Origin: Melitaea cinxia
Taxonomy: Eukaryota; Arthropoda; Insecta; Lepidoptera; Nymphalidae
Direction: 5' to 3'
Length of the DNA: 64,000 nucleotides
NCBI RefSeq assembly: GCF_905220565.1
Contig: NC_059405.1
Coordinates: 16,198,081 to 16,262,080, forward strand
Of this stretch, positions 44,190-53,554 are shown piece by piece. Every line of letters begins with the position of its first letter. The stretch's first letter is position 1. A program made the position numbers and the translations under genes. The notes below the pieces were generated by a model. It was not told where the DNA came from. It worked only from the letters and a program-made list of their open reading frames with translations, and did not search any database.

Positions 44190-44261
44190 CGCTCCAGCGG
44201 GATTCGAACCCGCGTCTTCGACATACCGTGTCGACGCTCTAGCCAATTAAGCTATGGAACG
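44190..44261 (-). tRNA. tRNA-like gene, array copy 1 (apparent anticodon GGU)
   Basis: The minus strand folds as a complete cloverleaf: acceptor CGTTCCA with TGGAGCG (one G-T pair), D stem GCTT/GAGC, anticodon stem TCGAC/GTCGA, four-base variable loop AGAC, and T stem GCGGG/CCCGC around TTCGAAT. The A-box TAGCTTAATTGG and B-box GGTTCGAATCC match the pol III consensus. A TTTTT terminator follows within 10 nt. U8, A14, GG at 18-19, A21 and C48 are present. The anticodon loop ACGGTAT gives GGU (threonine-like) but has C33 instead of the near-universal U33. Eukaryotic nuclear tRNA-Thr normally uses AGU, so charging and decoding are doubtful. It may be transcribed as a tRNA-like RNA. Confidence 0.75.
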
Positions 44262-44500
44262 ATATACTCGCCAGAGCGAAACTTTTGATATGATGATTTT
44301 TACTTTCGGTTTAAGCGAACCGTGGCGCCGTCTATAGTGAGTTCTTTACAGAGACTCGTAACTATTCAAAGTTTCATATTACAATGAAAATCTTTGACAG
44401 GAGACGACACCATGCTATTTTTAATATGTACGATTTTTATTTTTGTGTTACCCACAATTAGGAATTCTAAACATTTTTGAATATCATATCAAAAATTGAC

Positions 44501-44572
44501 CGCTCCAGCGGGATTCGAACCCGCGTCTTCGACATACCGTGTCGACGCTCTAGCCAATTAAGCTATGGAACG
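44501..44572 (-). tRNA. tRNA-like gene, array copy 2
   Basis: Identical to copy 1, 311 bp further on. Confidence 0.75.
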
Positions 44573-44811
44573 ATATACTCGCCAGAGCGAAACTTTTGAT
44601 ATGATGATTTTTACTTTCGGTTTAAGCGAACCGTGGCGCCGTCTATAGTGAGTTCTTTACAGAGACTCGTAACTATTCAAAGTTTCATATTACAATGAAA
44701 ATCTTTGACAGGAGACGACACCATGCTATTTTTAATATGTACGATTTTTATTTTTGTGTTACCCACAATTAGGAATTCTAAACATTTTTGAATATCATAT
44801 CAAAAATTGAC

Positions 44812-44883
44812 CGCTCCAGCGGGATTCGAACCCGCGTCTTCGACATACCGTGTCGACGCTCTAGCCAATTAAGCTATGGAACG
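44812..44883 (-). tRNA. tRNA-like gene, array copy 3
   Basis: Identical to copy 1; pol III boxes and terminator intact. Confidence 0.75.
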
Positions 44884-45122
44884 ATATACTCGCCAGAGCG
44901 AAACTTTTGATATGATGATTTTTACTTTCGGTTTAAGCGAACCGTGGCGCCGTCTATAGTGAGTTCTTTACAGAGACTCGTAACTATTCAAAGTTTCATA
45001 TTACAATGAAAATCTTTGACAGGAGACGACACCATGCTATTTTTAATATGTACGATTTTTATTTTTGTGTTACCCACAATTAGGAATTCTAAACATTTTT
45101 GAATATCATATCAAAAATTGAC

Positions 45123-45194
45123 CGCTCCAGCGGGATTCGAACCCGCGTCTTCGACATACCGTGTCGACGCTCTAGCCAATTAAGCTATGGAACG
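45123..45194 (-). tRNA. tRNA-like gene, array copy 4
   Basis: Identical to copy 1. It lies in the part of the left arm that can pair with the right arm. Confidence 0.75.
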
Positions 45195-45433
45195 ATATAC
45201 TCGCCAGAGCGAAACTTTTGATATGATGATTTTTACTTTCGGTTTAAGCGAACCGTGGCGCCGTCTATAGTGAGTTCTTTACAGAGACTCGTAACTATTC
45301 AAAGTTTCATATTACAATGAAAATCTTTGACAGGAGACGACACCATGCTATTTTTAATATGTACGATTTTTATTTTTGTGTTACCCACAATTAGGAATTC
45401 TAAACATTTTTGAATATCATATCAAAAATTGAC

Positions 45434-45505
45434 CGCTCCAGCGGGATTCGAACCCGCGTCTTCGACATACCGTGTCGACGCTCTAGCCAATTAAGCTATG
45501 GAACG
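45434..45505 (-). tRNA. tRNA-like gene, array copy 5
   Basis: Identical to copy 1. Confidence 0.75.
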
Positions 45506-45744
45506 ATATACTCGCCAGAGCGAAACTTTTGATATGATGATTTTTACTTTCGGTTTAAGCGAACCGTGGCGCCGTCTATAGTGAGTTCTTTACAGAGACT
45601 CGTAACTATTCAAAGTTTCATATTACAATGAAAATCTTTGACAGGAGACGACACCATGCTATTTTTAATATGTACGATTTTTATTTTTGTGTTACCCACA
45701 ATTAGGAATTCTAAACATTTTTGAATATCATATCAAAAATTGAC

Positions 45745-45816
45745 CGCTCCAGCGGGATTCGAACCCGCGTCTTCGACATACCGTGTCGACGCTCTAGCCA
45801 ATTAAGCTATGGAACG
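45745..45816 (-). tRNA. tRNA-like gene, array copy 6
   Basis: Identical to copy 1. Confidence 0.75.
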
Positions 45817-46055
45817 ATATACTCGCCAGAGCGAAACTTTTGATATGATGATTTTTACTTTCGGTTTAAGCGAACCGTGGCGCCGTCTATAGTGAGTTCT
45901 TTACAGAGACTCGTAACTATTCAAAGTTTCATATTACAATGAAAATCTTTGACAGGAGACGACACCATGCTATTTTTAATATGTACGATTTTTATTTTTG
46001 TGTTACCCACAATTAGGAATTCTAAACATTTTTGAATATCATATCAAAAATTGAC

Positions 46056-46127
46056 CGCTCCAGCGGGATTCGAACCCGCGTCTTCGACATACCGTGTCGA
46101 CGCTCTAGCCAATTAAGCGATGGAACG
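46056..46127 (-). tRNA. tRNA-like gene, array copy 7 (variant at position 9)
   Basis: Differs from the others by one base at 46119 (plus strand G for T), changing tRNA position 9 from A to C. This alters the second base of the A-box (TAGC to TCGC), so this copy may be a weaker pol III template. It is the only substitution I saw inside any of the twelve tRNAs. Confidence 0.72.
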
Positions 46128-46366
46128 ATATACTCGCCAGAGCGAAACTTTTGATATGATGATTTTTACTTTCGGTTTAAGCGAACCGTGGCGCCGTCTA
46201 TAGTGAGTTCTTTACAGAGACTCGTAACTATTCAAAGTTTCATATTACAATGAAAATCTTTGACAGGAGACGACACCATGCTATTTTTAATATGTACGAT
46301 TTTTATTTTTGTGTTACCCACAATTAGGAATTCTAAACATTTTTGAATATCATATCAAAAATTGAC

Positions 46367-46438
46367 CGCTCCAGCGGGATTCGAACCCGCGTCTTCGACA
46401 TACCGTGTCGACGCTCTAGCCAATTAAGCTATGGAACG
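46367..46438 (-). tRNA. tRNA-like gene, array copy 8 (in the hairpin loop)
   Basis: Identical to copy 1. It sits in the 139-nt loop of the palindrome; its unit is broken 60 bp upstream of the gene by the inversion junction, so its 5' flank differs from the other copies. Confidence 0.75.
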
Positions 46439-46498
46439 ATATACTCGCCAGAGCGAAACTTTTGATATGATGATTTTTACTTTCGGTTTAAGCGAACC

Positions 46499-46504
46499 AA
46501 TCAA
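46499..46504. other. Inversion junction of the array
   Basis: AATCAA separates the broken left unit (ending GCGAACC) from the inverted arm (starting TCAATTTTTGATATG). These few bases fit neither arm perfectly, as expected for end joining with filler or microhomology. Confidence 0.75.
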
Positions 46505-46742
46505 TCAATTTTTGATATGATATTCAAAAATGTTTAGAATTCCTAATTGTGGGTAACACAAAAATAAAAATCGTACATATTAAAAATAGCATGGTGTCGT
46601 CTCCTGTCAAAGATTTTCATTGTAATATGAAACTTTGAATAGTTACGAGTCTCTGTAAAGAACTCACTATAGACGGCGCCACGGTTCGCTTAAACCGAAA
46701 GTAAAAATCATCATATCAAAAGTTTCGCTCTGGCGAGTATAT

Positions 46743-46814
46743 CGTTCCATAGCTTAATTGGCTAGAGCGTCGACACGGTATGTCGAAGACGCGGGTTCGA
46801 ATCCCGCTGGAGCG
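46743..46814 (+). tRNA. tRNA-like gene, inverted copy 9
   Basis: First plus-strand copy, identical sequence. TTTTT at 46820-46824 lies five bases after the tRNA end, a good pol III terminator. Upstream ATCATATCAAAA and downstream TTTTGATATGAT form inverted repeats around the gene, a feature of every unit. Confidence 0.75.
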
Positions 46815-47053
46815 GTCAATTTTTGATATGATATTCAAAAATGTTTAGAATTCCTAATTGTGGGTAACACAAAAATAAAAATCGTACATATTAAAAATAG
46901 CATGGTGTCGTCTCCTGTCAAAGATTTTCATTGTAATATGAAACTTTGAATAGTTACGAGTCTCTGTAAAGAACTCACTATAGACGGCGCCACGGTTCGC
47001 TTAAACCGAAAGTAAAAATCATCATATCAAACGTTTCGCTCTGGCGAGTATAT

Positions 47054-47125
47054 CGTTCCATAGCTTAATTGGCTAGAGCGTCGACACGGTATGTCGAAGA
47101 CGCGGGTTCGAATCCCGCTGGAGCG
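47054..47125 (+). tRNA. tRNA-like gene, inverted copy 10
   Basis: tRNA identical; its 5' flank carries the unit's other seen variant, C for A at 47032, in the flanking inverted repeat. Confidence 0.75.
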
Positions 47126-47364
47126 GTCAATTTTTGATATGATATTCAAAAATGTTTAGAATTCCTAATTGTGGGTAACACAAAAATAAAAATCGTACAT
47201 ATTAAAAATAGCATGGTGTCGTCTCCTGTCAAAGATTTTCATTGTAATATGAAACTTTGAATAGTTACGAGTCTCTGTAAAGAACTCACTATAGACGGCG
47301 CCACGGTTCGCTTAAACCGAAAGTAAAAATCATCATATCAAAAGTTTCGCTCTGGCGAGTATAT

Positions 47365-47436
47365 CGTTCCATAGCTTAATTGGCTAGAGCGTCGACACGG
47401 TATGTCGAAGACGCGGGTTCGAATCCCGCTGGAGCG
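47365..47436 (+). tRNA. tRNA-like gene, inverted copy 11
   Basis: Identical to copy 9. Confidence 0.75.
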
Positions 47437-47675
47437 GTCAATTTTTGATATGATATTCAAAAATGTTTAGAATTCCTAATTGTGGGTAACACAAAAATAA
47501 AAATCGTACATATTAAAAATAGCATGGTGTCGTCTCCTGTCAAAGATTTTCATTGTAATATGAAACTTTGAATAGTTACGAGTCTCTGTAAAGAACTCAC
47601 TATAGACGGCGCCACGGTTCGCTTAAACCGAAAGTAAAAATCATCATATCAAAAGTTTCGCTCTGGCGAGTATAT

Positions 47676-47747
47676 CGTTCCATAGCTTAATTGGCTAGAG
47701 CGTCGACACGGTATGTCGAAGACGCGGGTTCGAATCCCGCTGGAGCG
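47676..47747 (+). tRNA. tRNA-like gene, inverted copy 12
   Basis: Identical to copy 9; last copy before the array ends about 80 bp downstream in the direct repeat. Confidence 0.75.
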
Positions 47748-47826
47748 GTCAATTTTTGATATGATATTCAAAAATGTTTAGAATTCCTAATTGTGGGTAA
47801 CACAAAAATAAAAATCGTACATATTA

Positions 47827-47842
47827 GATGATGCTTAACAAA
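47827..47842. repeat. Right copy of 16-bp direct repeat bounding the array
   Basis: TAGATGATGCTTAACA, identical to 44147-44162. Confidence 0.85.
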
Positions 47843-48764
47843 TCTAAGCTATCCCGTGACCATGGTTGCTGTAAAGTATTCGAAACATCGGGCATCTAAA
47901 AAACTTAATAAACCGCGATACAATCCGAAAAAAAAGTTATTGCATTATATTGAGAGAAATTCGCGTAAACATTTGAAAACAATAAGCTTAACAAAGCTGT
48001 CATTAACTTTTCTGATATTTTAAAGAATAAAGATGGTTTTCTCTGTCTTTCGTGAGTTTCGTATTCAGAAACGCGATGCAAAGCATAAATATTGTGAATT
48101 CATTATATCCGTAAGACGTAAGAGCATTGAACATAAAAAATCATATGAAAAGTTCATGATCTTGCATTAGTAGTACATCATTCAACGTTACTACTCGTCT
48201 AGTAAATGACCCGAACGTATGTTGCGTCTCCTACAGGTGGGTCCCTTGTTCACGGAAAACCACTGAATTCACACCTGCATAGATTGCATTAATCACATAA
48301 TCAACCTTATTAAATTTGTCATAAGAACTATTCCACCGTGAGATTATTTCAGAACTTATACGCTATCACGTGTGAACTATTTCAAATCAGATTTACATTT
48401 TCATACAAGTTAGAACTTTGGCGTATCTCTTTGATTCGAATGTTTATTGCGTTCCAGTTTTCTGACGTTTGTGTCGCGTTTTTAAGGAATTCTTTTGTAG
48501 ACAAATCGCTATCACTGACGAAGCTTTCGAATTATTTTAAACGTATTAACAATAATACAGTTCCTTATAAATAAATTTAAAATCTGACTGAATTTAGAAT
48601 TATTATGTAAATGACGGATTCTAGATGAAGGTAGGTTACTATTGAGGCTCTTGCCTAGTCTTCTCAGTAGAATCCACAGTCTAAATTTGATTATAGCTTA
48701 ACATTAATATAATACATTATGGTAATATAATTACAATCGATAGGTATTTTAAAACCTACTTCGA
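47843..48764. other. Right flank of the array with a shared repeat piece
   Basis: CCCGTGACCATGGTTGCTGT followed by AAAGTA at about 47855-47880 recurs at 57170-57195, and AATAAACCGCGATACAATCC follows here. The array therefore seems to have landed in or next to an older dispersed repeat. A weak LINE M-like scrap lies near 48640-48690. No gene was seen. Confidence 0.5.
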
Positions 48765-48921
48765 TCACGATTCAGCCTGTAATATCCCACTGCTGGGCAT
48801 AGGCGTCTTTCTCTACCTAGGATAAAAGTCGGAGCTTAATCCACCACGCTGCTCCTCTGCGTGTTTATATCAATCTGAGCAAGGATCGTTATCGGGTGTA
48901 TATGAAAACCGGAGCCGACTT
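48765..48921 (-). repeat. SINE B, 5'-truncated copy
   Basis: CACGATTCAGCCTGTAATAT, CCCACTGCTGGGCATAGGCG, CTTAATCCACCACGCTGCTC and AAAACCGGAGCCGACTT. Confidence 0.78.
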
Positions 48922-49189
48922 AAAACCTACTTGGATACAGTAAATCTTGAATAGTCATCATTTATTTTCAAAGATATTAAGTTATAATTTATAACGCTAA
49001 CTGTCTGGAAAAAAACGGTCGTGTGATTAATTCTCACTTGAAGCGGGTGTGTCTTTTTGTTCTAACTTTTGTTTGCTTTCAGATTAAAATTTTGTAAGAA
49101 GCACCTGATGGCGATCGTTAATCTTGCAAAAAATTCTTTAATTAAGAAAGTCCTTTACTTTGTCTTAGCCTTGGTGGATTTACTGTGAC

Positions 49190-49300
49190 AATAGAACATT
49201 TGGGAACAATCCGTACAATTTTACGGTCAGTCGGAGATGCAGGTTCGATCTCCGCTGGAACGGTCGATTTTTGATATGATATTTCAAAAAAAAAATGGTA
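49190..49300 (+). pseudogene. Diverged relative of the array tRNA and its 3' tail
   Basis: GCAGGTTCGATCTCCGCTGG then AACGGTCGATTTTTGATATG and ATATTTCAAAA parallels the array unit's GCGGGTTCGAATCCCGCTGG, AGCGGTCAATTTTTGATATG and ATATTCAAAA. The 5' half of the tRNA is unrecognisable and the B-box is damaged. It shows that the tRNA plus tail existed as a dispersed unit outside the array. The 113-codon minus-strand frame overlapping it has no recognisable domain. Confidence 0.65.
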
Positions 49301-50199
49301 ACAAGTTCGAACATAACCATTTTTAACAAATATTATTAAGATCTGAAGTGTAGCGATATCCAATAAATAAAAGTTACTTTTACATTTTTTCTTTCTATCG
49401 CTATGTTTGTCAAATTTCTCTTCGCAAATAATGAAACCTGAAGTAGTAATTATTAAAAAAAAAACAAGTAGTGTATCTCCCAATTACCGATATGCGATCA
49501 GAAACTATAAGTAAATAAAAGAGAATCCTAGTCGCAAAACTTTATGACATGTAGGCTATTAATTCCAGTAATTTTCCCACGTGTAGAAACTAATTACACG
49601 GGATATCAAATACCAAATGAGCGCATTCCGATCCCGAGTCAATCACAGGCGCAATTTACTTCACACGTTTAATTCTAACGATGTACGTCTCGACCCTTTC
49701 TTGAACGTAACCAAAGCCTTCGAAATTACACCAGTAATGCGGGGGTGTAGACTAGCGATTCGCTCCGAGTTTAAAGGTCGCAGATAATCTATAAATACTA
49801 AAGAATCTGTCTGTCAGGAAGTTATATTTCTGAAAATAGTCGATAACTAAAGTTTTCACGAAACGAATATTACTACTATCCCCTACATATCCCATCAAAT
49901 ATCGAATTTTCCTGACTATTTTATATAAATACCGTTACAAATATACATAATTAAACAGTACAGTAGGGAACGCTTAATGTGATAGTCCAACTCTCACTTG
50001 GCCGGTTTTTATCGATTTGAAGATAGCAGCTCCATAATGTGTGCATATTTTTATGGGAAAGAAAATGGTCAAACAGGTGACAATAATGCTGTGTACCATT
50101 ACCGCTTTCTATATAAACTTTTCTTTTCACTAACTGTTTTAAAAATCCATAAATTACTGCATACTGCATACTGCTTAAAACTAATCACACTTTACGATT
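49301..50199. other. Unassigned stretch
   Basis: A short scrap of element K (TCCAACTCTCACTTGGCCGG) is at about 49987-50006. Otherwise nothing recognised. Confidence 0.4.
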
Positions 50200-50307
50200 A
50201 CGATTCAGCCGGTAACATCCCACTGCTGGGCATAGATCTCTTTCTCCATGTCGGATAAGGATCGCAGCTTAATCCACCACGCTGCTCTACTGCGGGTTAG
50301 CGGATAG
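50200..50307 (-). repeat. SINE B 3' fragment
   Basis: ACGATTCAGCCGGTAACATC, CCACTGCTGGGCATAGATCT and CTACTGCGGGTTAGCGGATA. Confidence 0.75.
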
Positions 50308-50319
50308 CATACAATTTAA

Positions 50320-50520
50320 ACATACTAATATTATCAAGCTAAAGGATTTGTTTGTTTGATTGTACGCGTTAATATTATTAACTATTGGTTTAAATTGAAA
50401 AATTGTCTTTGTCTTTGATAGTCCATTTACCAAGGAAGGCAATAGGCTATATAAGGTTTTAGTACGTTCTTTTTTCTCAAATTAATGCGGATGAATCCGC
50501 GGAGCACAGTCTATCATTAA
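50320..50520 (+). repeat. Dispersed repeat R copy
   Basis: ACATACTAATATTATCAAGC, TGATAGTCCATTTACCAAGG and AAGGCAATAGGCTATATAAG then GCGGATGAATCCGCGGAGCA. Confidence 0.6.
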
Positions 50521-51369
50521 TTTACTGATAAATTTCCTTCTCACTACGGGTAGAGTACTGTAGTCGACTGTGAAATTTTTACGGACTGTTTACAGTGCTT
50601 CTAATTTTAGAAATGATATTAAATTCCGGCGAAACGTGAAATCGGATAACAGAATATATTTAGCGTTTTAATTAATTTGGGTCGTGTTATATTGTACATT
50701 CAAGTTCTATCGATATTTTTTTGTAATTGAGAAAAGTTGCAATTGTTTGTTGATAATTCTGTATAAGTGGAAATTCAGCATGAGATGCATTTCATAGATG
50801 ATAAAATAAAAATATAATGTATTACAATAAAATACATGTTAGAGATACGCGGGATCATGTGTACTTAAGGTAGGCTAATACTTGTGTAACGACCGGATGA
50901 TGTACGTATATCAGTTTTTTTATTAGTGCAGTGGGACTGTTGCCAATAGACAGTCGCCACTAATTTCTACATACAGACCAAATTTATATGAAAGTGAGTT
51001 TTTATTAGGAAAATGTTATATGTGTCACGTTTAAAATTTATCGAAACTAACGTATTTCATTACAAATCCTCGTGACGGATCGTGTGATATTTTCGCTACA
51101 TCCGTGGATCCGAAGTGGAATGACGAAATGAAATTGTAATTCTGTTTTAGGCAAAGAAGGCTTTTAGTATCCACATTTCGTGATATTCTTGATGTGTTTT
51201 ATTATTGTTACCTGATGTTTCATGTCCAAAAACTTAAATCATCGTATGACTCTTAGAGTTATTACTGATTAAAAGAAATAATCTGAAGTAAGACGAAGTT
51301 AAGGATATTATAAGTATACTAGATAACCTCGCAATCGTTGTAGCATATATTTTACTAACCCCTAAATCA
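50521..51369. other. Unassigned stretch
   Basis: No gene or recognised element. Confidence 0.4.
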
Positions 51370-51523
51370 CTCTGATCTGATGATGGAATCCCAAAGTAAT
51401 CGAGGTAAACCCTCGAAAATCGTAGTGATGACTAGTGCGTTTGTTAATTTTTTTCGTCTACTTACGTTGTATTGCTTGTCGATTTAATTGAAGTCGGTTT
51501 TTTTTGTTTGCGAGCAAACACAA
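51370..51523 (+). repeat. Element E, 3' part
   Basis: TCTGATGATGGAATCCCAAA, AATCGAGGTAAACCCTCGAA, then GAAGTCGGTTTTTTTTGTTT and GCGAGCAAACACAATTATAT. Confidence 0.75.
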
Positions 51524-52587
51524 TTATATGAAAGCATAGTTTGCATTATTTGCATACTTTTAAATAAAGAACTTAACGTTAAAATATATTTCTAAAAACG
51601 TCTTGTTTAATTAGATTATGTTGAACATACGATAGTTCAAATAAACGAACAGATGAAAAAAGAGTATGTATTTTAATACAATAACAATGAGATACATATT
51701 TGCATGAACGAATTAGCCACCCTCTCCCTATTCAAGGAAACGGTTCCAATATACCGGCAGTGCGGCCAGTAGCTCAGATAGGTAGAAGGAAGGTGTTGTA
51801 ACACAAATTACATCAAACGCTCCCTTTACTTCGACGAAGAGTGAACCCTCAACTTATACACTGTTCAAGGTTCCTTCCGCCTTCTCCACCCTCTTCACAC
51901 CAATGTAGCAATTTTATCTAGTTACAGTTTGGGGTTGAGGGTCAAGTTTGGTGAAATATTCGAATATACTTTCTTATCAACTATCGTTTCATTGTTTTGT
52001 AAAATAATGAACATGTTATTGATGTCTTTGTCTTGGACAAACTATTTTTTATAGTTAGGCTTATAATATTTAAACGAAGCCAAAAAAATTGTTGTATTGT
52101 AATAAAAAAAAAAATAAAAAAAAACACGAGCAATATTTTCAAATTTTTTATTTATTTAGAAGTAAACGTGCCGCGAAAAAAATTAATAAAAAAAACGTAA
52201 CATTAAAACCTGTACGAGCGCGGTCCGCATAAATATCTCCTGTTTCATCAATGTGTCACAAAAAAAAAGCTCGTAAAAGTGACACGTGGCCTCTGAATCG
52301 TATTAGATAGAAGTGCTACACTTTACAGCTCAAAACATACCGCGATAGTCACACAGTTTCCGCCACAAGCGCTTTCAAGCGCCGGAGCTTTTTGAATTAC
52401 CGCAAGAGTTACATAAACACGTAAACTTAAATACGTGTAAGTTTTGATAAAATTTTAAAGATATGACGCAACGGGTTTTCTGCTTAATTAGCTTCTTTCG
52501 TTCAAATAAAGTCTAAAGCCTCTATACTGAAATCTTTGAAATCTATCCTAAAATTTCTCCATTATGTGCTTTAAAATTAAATCAATC
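51524..52587. other. Unassigned stretch
   Basis: About 1 kb with A-rich runs near 52080-52200 and no recognised element. Confidence 0.4.
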
Positions 52588-52832
52588 AGTTCAGCCTATC
52601 GCAGTCCACTGCTGTCCATAGGCCTCCACAAGTTCGCGCCAAAAATGGCGAAAACTCCTGTGTGTTACCCATAGGCATCACGCTGGGCAGGCGGGTTGGT
52701 CACCGAAGACGCTGCTGCCCGTCTGCGACCTGTGTATTTCAAAGCCAGCAGTTGGATGGTTACCCCGCCATCGGTCGGTCAGTTCCAAGTTGTTAGTGGA
52801 ACTGTGATATTCCTAAGTCGCCTCTTACGACA
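52588..52832 (-). repeat. Element D copy
   Basis: TTCAGCCTATCGCAGTCCAC, AAGTTCGCGCCAAAAATGGC, GGGCAGGCGGGTTGGTCACC and TTGGATGGTTACCCCGCCAT; a deletion removes part of the centre. Confidence 0.8.
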
Positions 52833-53519
52833 CAACAATAAATCAATAGGTCGCCTTTAAAATGCATGTACATGATAGATATTTAAGATCAATATTACCT
52901 ATAATACATGGTAACACCCGAGTTACAAAGGTGTCCTCTAAATGTTCCTTAAATGTTATTCAAAGTATTAAAAAACTAATAAGTATTTACTTTTACTTAA
53001 CACCAAGTAATTAATTGTACTTTAGAAAATCGTTCAAAATACTTATACGCCGACAACTACCCAAACCATCTGAACCTACACTATCAATATGGCGGTCTGT
53101 AGGTTGGTCGTTGGTGATAGGTGTTTGAATCTATTGGACTCATTATATTTCTCTTCCATTACAAAGATATATTCCACAATAACGTTTGACTCATAACTTA
53201 GGTACACTAACTATAGTTTAAAATAGTTGAACAGTAGCCATCTGAAAACAAGTGAAACTGCGAGGTACGTATAGATATTGTATATTTTAATAATATGAGA
53301 GGAATTGATGTTACATTAATAGCGTGTTATGATTTCATAAAAAAAAATACATCATAATTACTATCGCAGAGAATATCTTAATGGATTACATACATTACAG
53401 TTTGTTGTTAATTTTTTTCCGTACTTTCTGCATTTTACTCGTGGTATTAAAATTTGAATTTTCGCTTCAATGTATAATTTACATGTTTAATTATATATTT
53501 GTATGAGCTTAAGTAGTGT
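52833..53519. other. Unassigned stretch
   Basis: Nothing recognised. Confidence 0.4.
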
Positions 53520-53553
53520 TATCTGCCAATCCGCATTGGAGCAGCGTGGTGGA
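53520..53553 (+). repeat. SINE B scrap
   Basis: GCCAATCCGCATTGGAGCAG then CGTGGTGGATTAAG is a 34-bp piece of B on the plus strand, fused directly to the LINE G fragment. Confidence 0.65.
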
Positions 53554-53554
53554 T

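Larger units (their letters stand above)
44163..46498 (-). repeat. Left arm: 7.5 units, tRNAs on the minus strand
   Basis: Eight tRNA copies in head-to-tail order. The arm stops within a unit at AAGCGAACC, where the other units continue GTGGCGCCG. Confidence 0.93.
44163..47826. repeat. Palindromic array of a 311-bp unit carrying tRNA-like genes
   Basis: The block AACATTTTTGAATATC recurs at 44159, 44470, 44781, 45092, 45403, 45714, 46025 and 46336, exactly 311 bp apart. After a junction at 46499-46504 the reverse complement recurs, ending at 46534, 46845, 47156, 47467 and 47778, again 311 bp apart. Each full unit has a 72-nt tRNA-like gene plus about 239 bp of other sequence (including GGCGCCGTCTATAGTGAG). 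I noticed only two base differences among units (46119 and 47032). The array is bounded by a 16-bp direct repeat and ends in partial units on both sides. Confidence 0.95.
46505..47826 (+). repeat. Right arm: inverted units, tRNAs on the plus strand
   Basis: Four full tRNA units plus a terminal partial. It is the reverse complement of about 45044-46365, giving a 1.32-kb hairpin stem with a loop of about 139 nt (46366-46504) that contains the eighth tRNA copy. Confidence 0.93.

Noticed and set aside
44163..47826. CRISPR-like interpretation of the regular repeats
   Set aside because: There are no variable spacers: the whole 311-bp unit is repeated, units carry tRNA-like genes, and the context is eukaryotic.
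44163..47826. Ordinary cluster of functional tRNA genes
   Set aside because: Flanks are identical over the full 311 bp, the block is palindromic and bounded by a direct repeat, and the anticodon loop is abnormal.
49142..49483. 113-codon minus-strand open frame beginning with a hydrophobic stretch
   Set aside because: It could mimic a signal peptide, but the C-terminal half is antisense to the tRNA-like remnant and no family or cysteine pattern is recognisable.
51765..51800. tRNA-like A-box sequence (CAGTAGCTCAGATAGGTAGA)
   Set aside because: No B-box or foldable partner downstream; probably chance or a lost SINE head.
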